Below, one piece after another: positions 26,471 to 35,862 of a stretch of DNA of 64,000 bases; the first letter of the stretch is position 1; each line of letters begins with the position of its first letter. The DNA is taken from contig NZ_SHKW01000001.1 in the NCBI RefSeq assembly GCF_004217555.1, positions 1,364,001 through 1,428,000 of the forward strand. Reading direction: 5' to 3'. Origin of the DNA: Edaphobacter modestus. Its GTDB lineage: Bacteria > Acidobacteriota > Terriglobia > Terriglobales > Acidobacteriaceae. The notes below the pieces were generated by a model. That model saw nothing but the letters and a program-made list of their open reading frames with translations, was not told where the DNA came from and did not search any database. Made by a program: the position numbers and the translations under genes.

Positions 26471-27602
26471 CTAGAGATCGTCATCCGCCGTCACGGCCGC
26501 GGGAACCCCACCCTCGCGCCGCATTCTGAGATAAGAGCGAATGAAGGGCTCAAGAGCGCCGTCGAGAACACGGTCCACGTCACCTGTCTCGACGCGCGTC
26601 CGCAGATCTTTCACCATACGGTACGGCTGCATAACATAATTGCGGATCTGTGAACCGAACTTGATGTCGAGTTTCGAGTCCTCGAGCTTCTTGCTCACGG
26701 CCTTTTTCTTCTCGAGCTCATATTCGTAAAGCCGGGAGCGAAGCATCTTCATCGCTCGCTCTTTGTTCTTGTGCTGGGAGCGTTCGTTCTGACAACCCGC
26801 AACCAGACCAGTCGGAAGATGGGTGATCCGTACGGCCGAATCGGTAGTGTTGACGTGCTGGCCACCCTTGCCGCCCGAGCGGTAGGTATCGATCCGCAGG
26901 TCTTCGGGCTTGATGTCGATGACGATGGTGTCGTCGATCTCCGGCGATACGAAGACGGACGCGAAGCTGGTGTGTCTGCGCTTCGCTGAATCGAAGGGAG
27001 AGATTCGTACCAGCCTATGGACACCGGTCTCGCCTGAGAGCAGACCGTAGGCGAAGTCGCCCGAGATGGTAAACGTAGCCGATTTGATTCCGGCCTCATC
27101 CCCGTCCTGCACCTCGTTGATCTCGACCTTGAAGTTCTGACGCTCACCCCAACGGATGTACATGCGCATGAGCATCTCGGCCCAGTCCTGGGACTCGGTT
27201 CCGCCAGCACCAGGGTGGACGACGACGATCGCGTTCAGCGGATCGGTCTCTTCGGAGAGCATTGTCTTGGACTCGAGCTGCTCGGCGAACTGCACCAACG
27301 CGGGAATCTCGCGCGCGAGATCTGCCTCGGTATCTTCTCCCTCGCGGGCGAGCTCAAAGTAAGCCTCAATATCGTCGGCGCGCCGTGCCAGCTCGGAATC
27401 GTCGGCCAGTAGATTCTCGATACGCTTCCGCTCCCGCATGAGCGGCTGCGAGCGCGTGGGATCGGCCCAGACGGCTGGATCGGCGGTCTTTTCTTCTATG
27501 TCAGCTAGTTCACGACGAAGGCGGGACGAGTCAAAGATACTCCCGCAGATCGCGAATCTTTTCGCGCACCGGGGAGAACGTGTATTCCAGATCACTCAGC
27601 AT
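26471..27602 (-). CDS. prfB: Peptide chain release factor 2 (with programmed +1 frameshift)
   Basis: The gene is read as 23 codons from ATG 27602 (MLSDLEYTFSPVREKIRDLR...), then an in-frame TGA at 27531-27533, and then, after a +1 shift at CTTTGAC, 353 further residues, 376 in all. RF2 features are the SPF anticodon tripeptide (ISPFDSAKRRHTSF) and GGQ in 'SGGKGGQHVNTTDSA' for peptidyl-tRNA hydrolysis at UGA and UAA. E. coli and many others autoregulate RF2 by this shift. Only four bases separate it from the lnt stop, so lnt and prfB are one operon. The full coding range is given with the shift in the middle. Confidence 0.97.
27530..27545 (-). promoter_or_regulatory. prfB programmed frameshift site
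   Basis: Reading the minus strand, CGGGAG-TAT-CTT-TGA-C matches the canonical RF2 site in which a Shine-Dalgarno-like purine run just before CTT and the weak UGA stop push the ribosome into +1. The GGGAG element, slippery CTT, and TGAC context are all intact. Confidence 0.95.
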
Positions 27603-27606
27603 GGCT

Positions 27607-29247
27607 CTAGTTTACGGCAAACCGCGAGCGAAGGCTCAAACCCAAAGCGGCTGCCGTGGCCCCGGCGCAGATCCAGGCAAACCAGTCTCCGTGAGCGACG
27701 TAGAAGGTGATGTCGTGCTCATAACCGAAGCCGACGCGGATGCTGGTGCGTACGTGCCTGGGAGCCGCCGCTACCACCCGTCCGTCGGGATCGATGGAGG
27801 CGGTGACGCCGGTATTGGTCGCACGCAGAATCCAGCGATGATTTTCGATCGCCCGCATCCGAACCATATTCAGATGCTGCCAGGGCGCACTGGTATCGCC
27901 GTACCACCCGTCATTGGAGATGTTGATCAGGATGTCCGCACCCTGGCGTACGAACTGGCGAATCTCGTCGGCGAAGATCGACTCGTAGCAGATAAAGGTT
28001 CCATAGCGATGACCATTTACCGCAAACAGGCTTCGGGTCGCGCCCGCGTCAAATGTACCGGCCTCATGCAGAAGATTCTGCGCAAAGAAGAAGAGACTCT
28101 TGAACGGGACATACTCGCCGAAAGGAACGAGGTGCATCTTGTCGTATCGGCCTGCAAACTCCCCCTGCGGCGTAATAAAGGAGGCCGAATTGAAAAGAAA
28201 GTATCCGCGGGCGTTGGACGTGGTACGGTCAACGGCAATATTTCCCACAATCACGGCAGCATGTGCCTGTCTGGCAAGATCTGAGATCGCGGAGCGAAAC
28301 TGGGGATCGTTCTCCTGGAAGGGGGCCGGGGACTCCGGCCAGACAATCAGGTCCGAATCTCTTGGGTCCGGCGTCGATTCAAACCGAACCATGGGGGTTC
28401 CCTTTCGTTCGGGAGTCCCGAGATACATTCGGTCTCCCGGATGACGACTGAGATAAGTGAAGGAATGCAACAACTCTTCGGCCGTCGGCTCGGGCCCCTT
28501 TGCCGCCGCACCAACCTCGAGGTTCTGCTGCACCAGCGTCGCAGTTGCTGTAGCCCGGTTCCTTCGCGGAGTCGCGATTGTCCGTATGCCGACAACATAC
28601 CCCACGATGAGGAGAACACCGACGGTGGTTAGGACAAGGCGGGTGTGCCGCCGTTCGCGAATCTCTATTCGTACCAGCCATAGAGCATTGACCAGTGCGA
28701 TGACAAAGGACAGGCCAAAGGCTCCAGTAATGGGCGCCAGTCTCGTCAACGCGGCATTGTCAATCTGGGAAAATCCGAGAAGATCCCACGGCAGCCCCGT
28801 GATACGGGCCCGCGCCAACTCCACCGCCACCCATAGAAAGGGGCTGAGGAACAGGGTGATCTGAGTTCCGAAATAAGACCGTATCGTCCCAAATATCCAC
28901 CCGAACAGCGCGTGGTACAGCCCAAGATAAAGACAGAAGAGGATCAGGATGCCCGCTGCGACCGGTTTATCCAATCCGCCGTAAAGATACATGGTCTGGT
29001 AAATCCAGTAGCAGTTTCCCAGGTACCAGAGAAATCCACAGAGATATGCAAGTGCTGTACTCTGCCCGGAGGTCAGCTCTTCGCCGTTTTTACCGTGCCG
29101 CGTAAGGGCCCACAAAAGCGGTGTAAGCGCAATCCAGCAGAACGTTGCCCGCCATCGTGGAACCGGACCTGCGACAGGAAAGGGCACAACCTGCAGAACT
29201 CCGGAGAGCGCAGCCATAGCCCAGAGCCGACCGGGAGCAAGTCGCAT
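27607..29247 (-). CDS. lnt: Apolipoprotein N-acyltransferase
   Basis: A 546-residue enzyme with about eight N-terminal membrane segments and a C-terminal nitrilase-like domain. The Glu-Lys-Cys triad is visible: Glu in VWPESPAPF, Lys in 'YDKMHLVPFGEYVPF', Cys in FICYESIF. It adds the third acyl chain to lipoproteins before Lol export. The first ATG with a sensible N-terminus is 29247, in spite of a weak ribosome site. It is transcribed into prfB. Confidence 0.93.
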   Translation of the reverse strand: MRLAPGRLWAMAALSGVLQVVPFPVAGPVPRWRATFCWIALTPLLWALTRHGKNGEELTSGQSTALAYLCGFLWYLGNCYWIYQTMYLYGGLDKPVAAGILILFCLYLGLYHALFGWIFGTIRSYFGTQITLFLSPFLWVAVELARARITGLPWDLLGFSQIDNAALTRLAPITGAFGLSFVIALVNALWLVRIEIRERRHTRLVLTTVGVLLIVGYVVGIRTIATPRRNRATATATLVQQNLEVGAAAKGPEPTAEELLHSFTYLSRHPGDRMYLGTPERKGTPMVRFESTPDPRDSDLIVWPESPAPFQENDPQFRSAISDLARQAHAAVIVGNIAVDRTTSNARGYFLFNSASFITPQGEFAGRYDKMHLVPFGEYVPFKSLFFFAQNLLHEAGTFDAGATRSLFAVNGHRYGTFICYESIFADEIRQFVRQGADILINISNDGWYGDTSAPWQHLNMVRMRAIENHRWILRATNTGVTASIDPDGRVVAAAPRHVRTSIRVGFGYEHDITFYVAHGDWFAWICAGATAAALGLSLRSRFAVN

Positions 29248-29292
29248 CGGCTTGAGTCTACCACCCGTTCCGAGCTCTATAATGAACGCAGC

Positions 29293-29436
29293 ATGGACCA
29301 CCTGCTCCATCTACTCAGCGCGATCCTGGTACCGCTGTTCTTCATCGGAATGGCTGGCTCGATGCTCGTCGTTCTGTTTACTGTCCTGCGAGACCTGCAG
29401 GAGATATTTACCAGCGATGAAGAGCAAGAATCCTAA
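29293..29436 (+). CDS. Small single- or double-pass membrane protein
   Basis: A 47-residue frame (MDHLLHLLSAILVPLFFIG...). It has one long hydrophobic stretch (about residues 4-32) and an acidic tail ending DEEQES. The ribosome site is weak. It lies in the divergent gap between lnt and an APC permease, with no recognisable family. Hydrophobic plus acidic-tail layout is typical of regulatory or accessory small membrane proteins. Confidence 0.4.
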   Translation: MDHLLHLLSAILVPLFFIGMAGSMLVVLFTVLRDLQEIFTSDEEQES

Positions 29437-29578
29437 CCCTTCGCTGTCTTTGTTTCCCCCAAATTTTTCGTCGGTTAACAAGACTGAACAATTGACGGTA
29501 GGCCTGCTCGCTCCTAAACTGTGTGTCGGCACGATAGTTTTCTCGACACCGTGACAGACAGACGCGTCCTACTAATCA

Positions 29579-31948
29579 ATGGCGTCAGCAAAAAATACTG
29601 TCGTTCTGCCGCAATCCAACCGAGTACGCCTCGTCGTGGCTTCCTCGGTTATGCTGACGTTCATCTCTTTCTGGCGAGCAGCCGCCATTGTTCTCAATGA
29701 TTTAGGCTCCTCGGCTTTCTATGCGGGCGGTCTCGCCGAAGAAGCGATTGGCAAGTCGGCCCCGTGGTTCATCCTTTCCGTTGTCTTTTTCGCCTATGCG
29801 GTTCGCTCCGTGTACGTCGAGAGTTGCTCGATGTTTACGCGGGGTGGGGTCTATCGCATTGTTAAGGAAGCGCTTGGGAGCACCTTTGCAAAGGTCAGTG
29901 TTTCGGCGCTGATGTTTGATTACGTCCTCACTGGCCCCATCTCGGGCGTCTCTGCCGGGCATTACATTGTTGGACTGATGAATGATCTCTTTGCTTTTGC
30001 GGGGCAGAGATTTCATTGGGCGGCGACCCCGCACCTGCGACCGGATATAGCCTCGGCAGGAATCGCCGTATTGATCACCCTTTATTTCTGGTGGCAGAAC
30101 ACAAAAGGCATCGAAGAATCCAGTCAACGCGCCCTCGACATTATGAAGATCACCACCGTCATGGTGGTGATTCTTTTGTTCTGGGGAATCTTTACCGTCC
30201 TTCATCGCGGCGCGGAGCTTCCCCCGTTTCCCGTACCGTCTAATCTTCACTTCAGCTCTGACGCGCTCGGCTTTTTGAAGGGAACGAAATTCGCCACGAC
30301 CCTGGGCCTCTTTGGCGTCCTGATGGCTTTCGGACATTCGGTGCTTGCGATGAGCGGCGAAGAATCACTCGCACAGGTCAACCGGGAGATCGAGCATCCG
30401 AAGCTGAAGAATCTGAAACGAGCAGCGCTCGTTATTGCAACCTACAGCTTCTTCTTCACCGGGCTCTGCTCACTGCTGGCTGTCATGATTATTCCCGACG
30501 GGGTACGCGTTCACGTGTATCGTGACAACCTGATCGCCGGAATGGCCATGTACATGGTCGGCCCCGAGGTCCTTCGCATCATCTTTCGTTGTTTTGTCGT
30601 CCTCGTCGGCTTCCTGATTTTAGGAGGCGCGGTCAATACGGCCATCGTGGGCTCCACAGGCGTTCTGATGCGTGTCGCCGAAGACGGAGTACTGACTGAC
30701 TGGTTCCGTAAGCCTCAAAAGAAATACGGCACAAGCTATCGAATCGTAAATCTCGTCGCCGGAATGCAGTTGCTTGTCATCGCCTTGACCCATGGCAATG
30801 TCGTTGTTATCGGCGAAGCTTATGCGTTTGGAGTGATCTGGAGCTTTACGTTCAATGCGCTGGCCATGCTGATCCTGCGCTGGAAATACCATGGCGAACG
30901 CGGATGGAAGGTTCCGCTGAATATTCGCATCGGCAAGACCGAAATTCCAATAGGACTCCTTTCGGTCTTCCTGGTTCTTTCTACGACGGCTATTGTCAAT
31001 CTCTTCACCAAGTCCATCGCAACGGTCAGCGGAGTTATCTTTGCTGCGGCCTTCTTTGTGGTCTTTTCGCTCTCGGAGCGAAGCAATAAGCGTCGACATG
31101 ATGTTACGTCCCAGATGCGCGAGCATTTTCAGCTTGAGCATCAGGATACGGTGGGCACATCCTCGCTCGATATCCGGCCTGGCGCCGTCATTGTAACCAT
31201 GCGCGATGCTGCAACACCATTTGCCCTCAAGTGGGCCCTCACCCATACCAGTACTGAAGAGCAGGATATTGTCGTCCTCGCGGCACGCATGATGGGTGTC
31301 GGAGGACCGGAGTACGTGGAAGCGTCCGAGCAACTCTTCAGCGAGCACGAACAGATGCTGTTCACCAAGGCTGTCTCAGTGGCGGAGAGCTTTGGAAAGC
31401 ACATCTCACTGCTTGTCGTGCCTGCAGGCGACATCTTTGCAGCTCTGGTGCGGACAGCAAATTCGCTCGATGCAGCGGCCGTCGTCTCTGGCCTCTCAAG
31501 CAAACTCACTGCCGAGGAGCAGGCCTATCACGTAGGACAGGCCTGGGAGGCCCTTCCAGAGCCAAAGCGACAATTTACTTTCTATGTCATTAAGCCCGAT
31601 GGGGAGGCTTTGAGTTTTCACATCGGTCCTCATGCTCCTACGATTCAACCAGACGAAGTGCAACTCGTCCACCGTCTCTGGCTCAATCTACGTCGAGACC
31701 CCGCCATGCGTGAGCTTCATCACAGTGATATTGTCACCTATGCTCTTACTAGGATGGCATCTGAGTTCGCGAGAGATAAGGAGGGCACGCTGCAGGGCAT
31801 GCAACATTATCTCCAGCGTTCTATGCAGCGCCGTGGACTCGGTAATCTCTATCATGAAGAGATGGATAAGTCGGGGCCGGGGTACGCGATTCGAACCCAC
31901 TCCGAAGTTACTTCGGATAAGGAAAAGGTGGAGATCCCCCGGAAATAA
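29579..31948 (+). CDS. APC-superfamily permease with C-terminal UspA-like domain
   Basis: A 789-residue protein. The N-terminal about 490 residues form a 12-helix amino-acid/polyamine transporter ('FGVLMAFGHSVLAMSGEESLAQVNREIEHPKLKNLKR', core GEESLAQVNREIEHP, is the TM6-loop of APC proteins). The C-terminal 240 residues ('PGAVIVTMRDAATPFALKWALTHT', 'QDIVVLAARMMG') are cytosolic and resemble a universal-stress/adenine-nucleotide-binding fold. Similar fusions are considered ATP- or c-di-AMP-regulated permeases in other bacteria; the ligand here is inference. Substrate is unknown; a hairpin terminator follows. Confidence 0.85.
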   Translation: MASAKNTVVLPQSNRVRLVVASSVMLTFISFWRAAAIVLNDLGSSAFYAGGLAEEAIGKSAPWFILSVVFFAYAVRSVYVESCSMFTRGGVYRIVKEALGSTFAKVSVSALMFDYVLTGPISGVSAGHYIVGLMNDLFAFAGQRFHWAATPHLRPDIASAGIAVLITLYFWWQNTKGIEESSQRALDIMKITTVMVVILLFWGIFTVLHRGAELPPFPVPSNLHFSSDALGFLKGTKFATTLGLFGVLMAFGHSVLAMSGEESLAQVNREIEHPKLKNLKRAALVIATYSFFFTGLCSLLAVMIIPDGVRVHVYRDNLIAGMAMYMVGPEVLRIIFRCFVVLVGFLILGGAVNTAIVGSTGVLMRVAEDGVLTDWFRKPQKKYGTSYRIVNLVAGMQLLVIALTHGNVVVIGEAYAFGVIWSFTFNALAMLILRWKYHGERGWKVPLNIRIGKTEIPIGLLSVFLVLSTTAIVNLFTKSIATVSGVIFAAAFFVVFSLSERSNKRRHDVTSQMREHFQLEHQDTVGTSSLDIRPGAVIVTMRDAATPFALKWALTHTSTEEQDIVVLAARMMGVGGPEYVEASEQLFSEHEQMLFTKAVSVAESFGKHISLLVVPAGDIFAALVRTANSLDAAAVVSGLSSKLTAEEQAYHVGQAWEALPEPKRQFTFYVIKPDGEALSFHIGPHAPTIQPDEVQLVHRLWLNLRRDPAMRELHHSDIVTYALTRMASEFARDKEGTLQGMQHYLQRSMQRRGLGNLYHEEMDKSGPGYAIRTHSEVTSDKEKVEIPRK

Positions 31949-31953
31949 CAACT

Positions 31954-31979
31954 CCGTCGCGTTGCTATGCGCGCGACGG
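31954..31979 (+). terminator. Terminator of the APC-Usp permease gene
   Basis: A perfect 8-base stem, CCGTCGCG (31954-31961) pairing with CGCGACGG (31972-31979), sits six bases after the stop codon and is followed by ATGTTATCCTTTTC. The T-run is interrupted, so termination may be partial. Confidence 0.6.
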
Positions 31980-32093
31980 ATGTTATCCTTTTCATTAGTT
32001 GTTACCGATGGGGTCTTCGATACTACTTCGAATTCCGCGAAATCAGAGGCGGGGCAGAACAAAACTCTTGTTCCCGCATATTAGGAGACTTCA

Positions 32094-32348
32094 GTGGAAG
32101 TTACTCGAATTGTTGCCGAGATCGACGCGCAAATACGGAAACTGCAACAGGCCCGTGCTTTGCTTGCCGATGCGTCCAAGCCTGTTCCGGGCGGTCGTCG
32201 GGGCCGCCCCAAGGGAAGCACCACTGCTGCCGCAGCAGCAACCCCAGCCAAACGAAAGCGCAAGCTGACTCCTGAAGGACGTAAGCGTATCGCTGAAGCA
32301 ATGAAGAAGCGCTGGGCAGAGCAACGAAAGCAGAAGGCTGGAAAGTAA
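32094..32348 (+). CDS. Small AT-hook, histone-H1-like basic protein
   Basis: An 84-residue very basic protein from GTG at 32094 with an AGGAG site seven bases upstream. The N-terminal helix (residues 1-30) is followed by GGRRGRPKGST, an AT-hook core (GRP) that binds the minor groove of AT-rich DNA, an Ala-rich linker, then a Lys/Arg tail (KRKRKLTPEGRKRIAEAMKKRW) with core RKRIAEAMKKRW. Such proteins act as nucleoid-associated factors. A hairpin terminator lies just beyond the stop, so it is a single-gene transcript. Role in nucleoid folding or regulation is inference. Confidence 0.8.
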   Translation: MEVTRIVAEIDAQIRKLQQARALLADASKPVPGGRRGRPKGSTTAAAAATPAKRKRKLTPEGRKRIAEAMKKRWAEQRKQKAGK

Positions 32349-32380
32349 CAATCTCCATTCTTCTTTGTGGAAAATTTTAG

Positions 32381-32416
32381 AGGCGCGATCGAGCACACTT
32401 CCTGTCGATCGCGCCT
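32381..32416 (+). terminator. Hairpin terminator after the AT-hook gene
   Basis: Twelve-base perfect arms: AGGCGCGATCGA (32381-32392) and TCGATCGCGCCT (32405-32416), 12-base loop, then TTTGATC. It is 32 bases after the stop and also lies at the converging end of the methyltransferase gene, so it can serve both strands. Confidence 0.75.
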
Positions 32417-32445
32417 TTGATCTGTACCAAATCGCCTACTCAAGC

Positions 32446-33084
32446 CTATCGAGTAACAATCACTTCCCGAAGGCTATCTTTGGCAAGAAAAAATCTATAG
32501 CTGCTGAACTCGCGAAGAAGGTTTTCGACTTTTCGATTGCTATAGGTATTGAGCAACGGGTAGTTCCCCGCCCGCTGCATCTCGACCACCTCGGTATCCG
32601 TAAGGTGGTAGCGGCAAAAGACAGTCCCAGGATCGGTGTTGGCATGAAAGAACGCCAGCATAAGTCCGCCTGGGCACATCACCTCATGCAACTTCGAGAA
32701 GACAGGTTCCACAAGAGCTTCTGGTAGAAAGTCGACCGTGTCCCACAAGATAACAACATCGAAGTTTCTCCCGGAGAAGTTCAGGTTCGTTTCGAAAAAA
32801 CGCTGAACATCATATTTGGCTTCTTCGCCGCCCTCTGCCGGAATAACCCACTCCGGTTTTGCGGCTTCTTCCACGAGATTTGCCATGTAGATGCTGTGCC
32901 CAAGGCCGGTAATGTAGTTGATATTCGTCGAGGACGTAGGGCCGATATCGAGCACGCGAAGTGACTCCTGCCCCTTCAGGTGCTTTTGCAGTTCTTTCCA
33001 TCCGCTGGAGTGCCGCGGAATTTTATTTGAATCCGACCCGCGAGTTGTACTGGAGCCCTCGCCGCCGCCGAAGAGATTGCGCAT
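32446..33084 (-). CDS. Class I SAM-dependent methyltransferase-like protein
   Basis: A 212-residue Rossmann-like protein. The SAM-binding loop reads 'LRVLDIGPTSSTNINYI' (DIGPTS rather than the usual GxGxG), with acidic strand 'NFDVVILWDTVDFLP' and later 'LHEVMCPGGLMLAFF'. The replacement of glycines in motif I makes catalytic activity uncertain. An N-terminal Gly/Ser-rich tail (about residues 5-25) is disordered. It lies twenty bases downstream of a bactofilin gene, so the two are one operon; a link to envelope or cell-shape processes is inference. Confidence 0.75.
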   Translation of the reverse strand: MRNLFGGGEGSSTTRGSDSNKIPRHSSGWKELQKHLKGQESLRVLDIGPTSSTNINYITGLGHSIYMANLVEEAAKPEWVIPAEGGEEAKYDVQRFFETNLNFSGRNFDVVILWDTVDFLPEALVEPVFSKLHEVMCPGGLMLAFFHANTDPGTVFCRYHLTDTEVVEMQRAGNYPLLNTYSNRKVENLLREFSSYRFFLAKDSLREVIVTR

Positions 33085-33104
33085 TCGCTTGCTTCCCTTC
33101 TCGC

Positions 33105-33509
33105 TTAAGCCTTGGGTTCAAGCAGAAGAGTCTCCTGCTCTGCTTTGGTGGCCGCAGATGAATTACCTGGCTTGGATTCACCAGAGGCCGGATTCACCAT
33201 GCCTTTGAAGGTTGCATTCTCCTCAATGGAGAGCCGTCCGCCAAAGATATCTCCATGGACGACCGCCGAGCTCCGGATTTCGACCCGACCGGTAGCATGC
33301 AGATTACCTGTTACCGTCCCATACACGGCCAGGTCTTTGACGTGGATGTCGGCGAGCACCCGCGCATTCGGCCCGATGGTCAGGGCATGATCGGATAGGG
33401 TGATCGTCCCCTCGACAAAACCGTCCACGTAAAGATCCTCATTTCCGGATAGCTCTCCCCGGATGGTGACCGATTTGCCTATTGCGGTAGATCCTTCAGC
33501 TGGCTTCAT
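33105..33509 (-). CDS. Bactofilin-family polymer-forming protein
   Basis: A 134-residue protein with the DUF583 beta-helix: 'IGKSVTIRGELSGNEDLYVDGFVEGTI' (core IRGELSGNEDLYVDGFVEGTI without the flanks), 'NARVLADIHVKDLAVYGTVTGNLHATGRVEI' (core VKDLAVYGTVTGNLHATGRV). Bactofilins form filaments without nucleotide and place cell-wall enzymes in many bacteria. Short N-terminal tail and Ser/Glu-rich C-terminal tail are typical. First gene of a two-gene operon. Confidence 0.92.
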   Translation of the reverse strand: MKPAEGSTAIGKSVTIRGELSGNEDLYVDGFVEGTITLSDHALTIGPNARVLADIHVKDLAVYGTVTGNLHATGRVEIRSSAVVHGDIFGGRLSIEENATFKGMVNPASGESKPGNSSAATKAEQETLLLEPKA

Positions 33510-33695
33510 TCGTTCTCTTCGCTCCTACTGGAAGCTGCGGATATTCCGCACCTTGCCCGAACTATACCCAACCCTCTCGTATGAGGCAAACGGAGCGATG
33601 TAAATAGAAAACTTTCCGGCATATCCCGACGTCACACGTAAGATAGTCAGCATTGTGTTGTATCCACAATCAGCGATTGCAGCGAGCTCGATAGA

Positions 33696-34658
33696 ATGAA
33701 AAATAATCCTCGGACGCTTAGCAGTCGTTGCCACTCACGAACAGCAGTCTTTTCTCTGCCCATGAATAGCCTCCCTTTCCTTGGTCTCCTGTTCGTCTTT
33801 TTCTGCCCTCGGCTGCTCTTTGCCGCCACCTTCCATATTCAGGCAAGCACGAACCCGAACACCTCTATTCCGCAGTCTCTGCTCGCGATCCCACCGCGCA
33901 GTTGGGTAGTGGATACCACAGCCAAAGAGCTTGAGGCGCTGAATTACCGGGACAATTACCTTCGCTACAGAATGCATGTGGTCAATGCGAAGGGGGATCA
34001 GGTCCGCGACGTAATCGAAAGCAGGGATGGAACAGTCGCACGCCTTCTTCTTCGCGATGGCAAGCCCCTGACGGAACAACAGGATACGGACGAGCGAGAG
34101 AGGCTAACCGATATGCTTAAAGATCCTGATGCCTTCGCCAAACACGTCAAGAACAGTCAATCCGGGAAGAAAGTTGCCGATCAACTCATCCGCCTGATGC
34201 CGGACGCGATGATCTACACTTATGCTCCCGGCCAGCCACAGACCGGAAAACATCCCGACACAACCGAAGTAGTCATCGACTACGAACCCAATCCAAAGTT
34301 TCATCCACCGACGACAACGGCCGAGGCGCTCACTGGCCTGCGGGGTCGCGCATGGATTGACTCCAAAACGAAGGTGACCCTCCGCGTGGAAGGACAAATC
34401 TTCCGCGGCGTCAACTTCGGATGGGGCATGCTTGCCCATATCTATCCGGGTGGTCACCTCGTTCTCGACCAGGCGGATGCAGGAAACGGACGTTGGATTT
34501 TCACCCGATTCACGGAACGCATCTCGGTTCGCGCACTCATGGTTAAAACGCTCAACATTCAATCGGATGTTGAGGCATGGGGATTCCAGCCCGTTCCTTC
34601 CATGAGCTACCAGGATGCCATTCGCCAGCTGCTAAACACGCCCCTGCCAGTTCACTAA
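33696..34658 (+). CDS. Secreted hypothetical protein
   Basis: A 320-residue protein. If the ATG at 33762 is used, a signal peptide starts at once (MNSLPFLGLLFVFFCPRLL); from 33696 there is a 22-residue basic extension. The mature chain has an alpha-rich centre with many Asp/Glu/Lys (residues 70-150) and a C-terminal beta-rich half ('LRGRAWIDSKTKVTLRVEGQIFRGVNFGWG', core ARAWIDSKTKVTLRVEGQ reading GRAWIDSKTKVTLRVEGQ). The beta half recalls LolA-like or outer-membrane lipoprotein-sorting folds. No catalytic signature is seen. Function unknown. Confidence 0.65.
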   Translation: MKNNPRTLSSRCHSRTAVFSLPMNSLPFLGLLFVFFCPRLLFAATFHIQASTNPNTSIPQSLLAIPPRSWVVDTTAKELEALNYRDNYLRYRMHVVNAKGDQVRDVIESRDGTVARLLLRDGKPLTEQQDTDERERLTDMLKDPDAFAKHVKNSQSGKKVADQLIRLMPDAMIYTYAPGQPQTGKHPDTTEVVIDYEPNPKFHPPTTTAEALTGLRGRAWIDSKTKVTLRVEGQIFRGVNFGWGMLAHIYPGGHLVLDQADAGNGRWIFTRFTERISVRALMVKTLNIQSDVEAWGFQPVPSMSYQDAIRQLLNTPLPVH

Positions 34659-34672
34659 GCAACGCTTGCTTC

Positions 34673-35803
34673 TTAGACTGTCAACCGCGCCTTTGCTCGC
34701 AGCGTCTGTTTTCGGACAGTGAGATCTTCGATCCGGCCCCGCATCACTGCATAACCTGAACCCGCACCAGTGGGAACGGTGATCTCTCCCTTCGCACTCA
34801 CGGTGACCTCAGGCTCAATAATGTCCTGGGCCCAGAATCGCACCGAGGCCGACACATCGCCGGGAAGCGAAAAGTTCGGCAGCGACGACAGAGCGATATT
34901 GTGCACGCGCCCGATGCCCGTCTCCAACATCCCTCCACACCAAACTGGAATTCCTCGCTCTTCCGCGGCGTTGTGTACGGCGATTGCCTCGCTGAATCCT
35001 CCCACACGTCCTACCTTGATGTTGATGATCTGACAGGATTCCATATCGATTGCCGCCAGTGCATCGCGGCGATTGCGGATCGACTCATCCAGGCAGATCG
35101 CAGTCTCGAGCCTCTTTTGCAGCATCGAGTGGAAGTAAAAATCGTCATACCATAACGGCTGTTCAATCATCAGCAGATTGAACTCGTCCCACGATGCAAT
35201 GTGATCGAAGTCCTTCATGCGATATGCCGAATTCGCATCACAGCTCAAAAGAATTTCAGGCCAGCGTTTACGCACCGCCTCAAAGATATGGCGATCCCAT
35301 CCCGGTTTGCACTTCAGCTTGATGCGCTGATATCCCGCCGCCAAATCCGTTTCAATCTTTTCCAGCAGCTTCTCCAGGCTGGGCTGAATTCCGATCGATA
35401 CGCCACAGGGAATTACCTCGCGGGTTCCTCCCAGCAACTCAGCCAAAGAAATACGCCTGCTTTGTGCCTCCAGATCCCAGACCGCATTTTCAAGTGCGGC
35501 CTTTGCCATCCGATGACCACGGACCTGTTTGAAGATCTCCGGGACATCCCCCCCGCCCTCCGGGTTCGCGTCGAGTAGCCGCGGTGCTAGCTCCGTCTCC
35601 GTGATAATCCACGCCGTGTCGATCATCTCGTCGCTGAAGTAAGGGTGCTCTCCCGCAACACACTCTCCCCACGCCGTAAGCCCCTCACTCTCAAGCTCAA
35701 CCAGGAGAATGCGCCGGCTAGTCGTCAGCCCAAAGCTGGTCTCAAACGGATGAGCCAGCGGCATATTAATCTCACGCATGTGAATCGCATCGATATTCAG
35801 CAT
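34673..35803 (-). CDS. Enolase-superfamily enzyme: N-succinylamino-acid racemase / o-succinylbenzoate synthase
   Basis: A 376-residue MenC-like enzyme. The paired catalytic Lys are in 'RIKLKCKPGWD' (KxK) and later 'INIKVGRVGG'; metal ligands are Asp in LSCDANSAY, Glu in MIEQPLWYDD and Asp in 'CLDESIRN'. Members of the NSAR/OSBS subgroup are promiscuous. Start ATG 35803 follows a GGACGGGA site. The GNAT acetyltransferase gene upstream, also minus strand and about 60 bases away, matches the D-amino-acid conversion pathway described in Geobacillus, where NSAR works with a succinyl-CoA:D-amino-acid N-succinyltransferase and a desuccinylase. No other menaquinone gene is nearby. Confidence 0.85.
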   Translation of the reverse strand: MLNIDAIHMREINMPLAHPFETSFGLTTSRRILLVELESEGLTAWGECVAGEHPYFSDEMIDTAWIITETELAPRLLDANPEGGGDVPEIFKQVRGHRMAKAALENAVWDLEAQSRRISLAELLGGTREVIPCGVSIGIQPSLEKLLEKIETDLAAGYQRIKLKCKPGWDRHIFEAVRKRWPEILLSCDANSAYRMKDFDHIASWDEFNLLMIEQPLWYDDFYFHSMLQKRLETAICLDESIRNRRDALAAIDMESCQIINIKVGRVGGFSEAIAVHNAAEERGIPVWCGGMLETGIGRVHNIALSSLPNFSLPGDVSASVRFWAQDIIEPEVTVSAKGEITVPTGAGSGYAVMRGRIEDLTVRKQTLRAKARLTV

Positions 35804-35862
35804 CTTTGATGTCCCGTCCTTACACAATTGTTTTCGGAATAGTGCCGGATTGTGGTTTGCTC

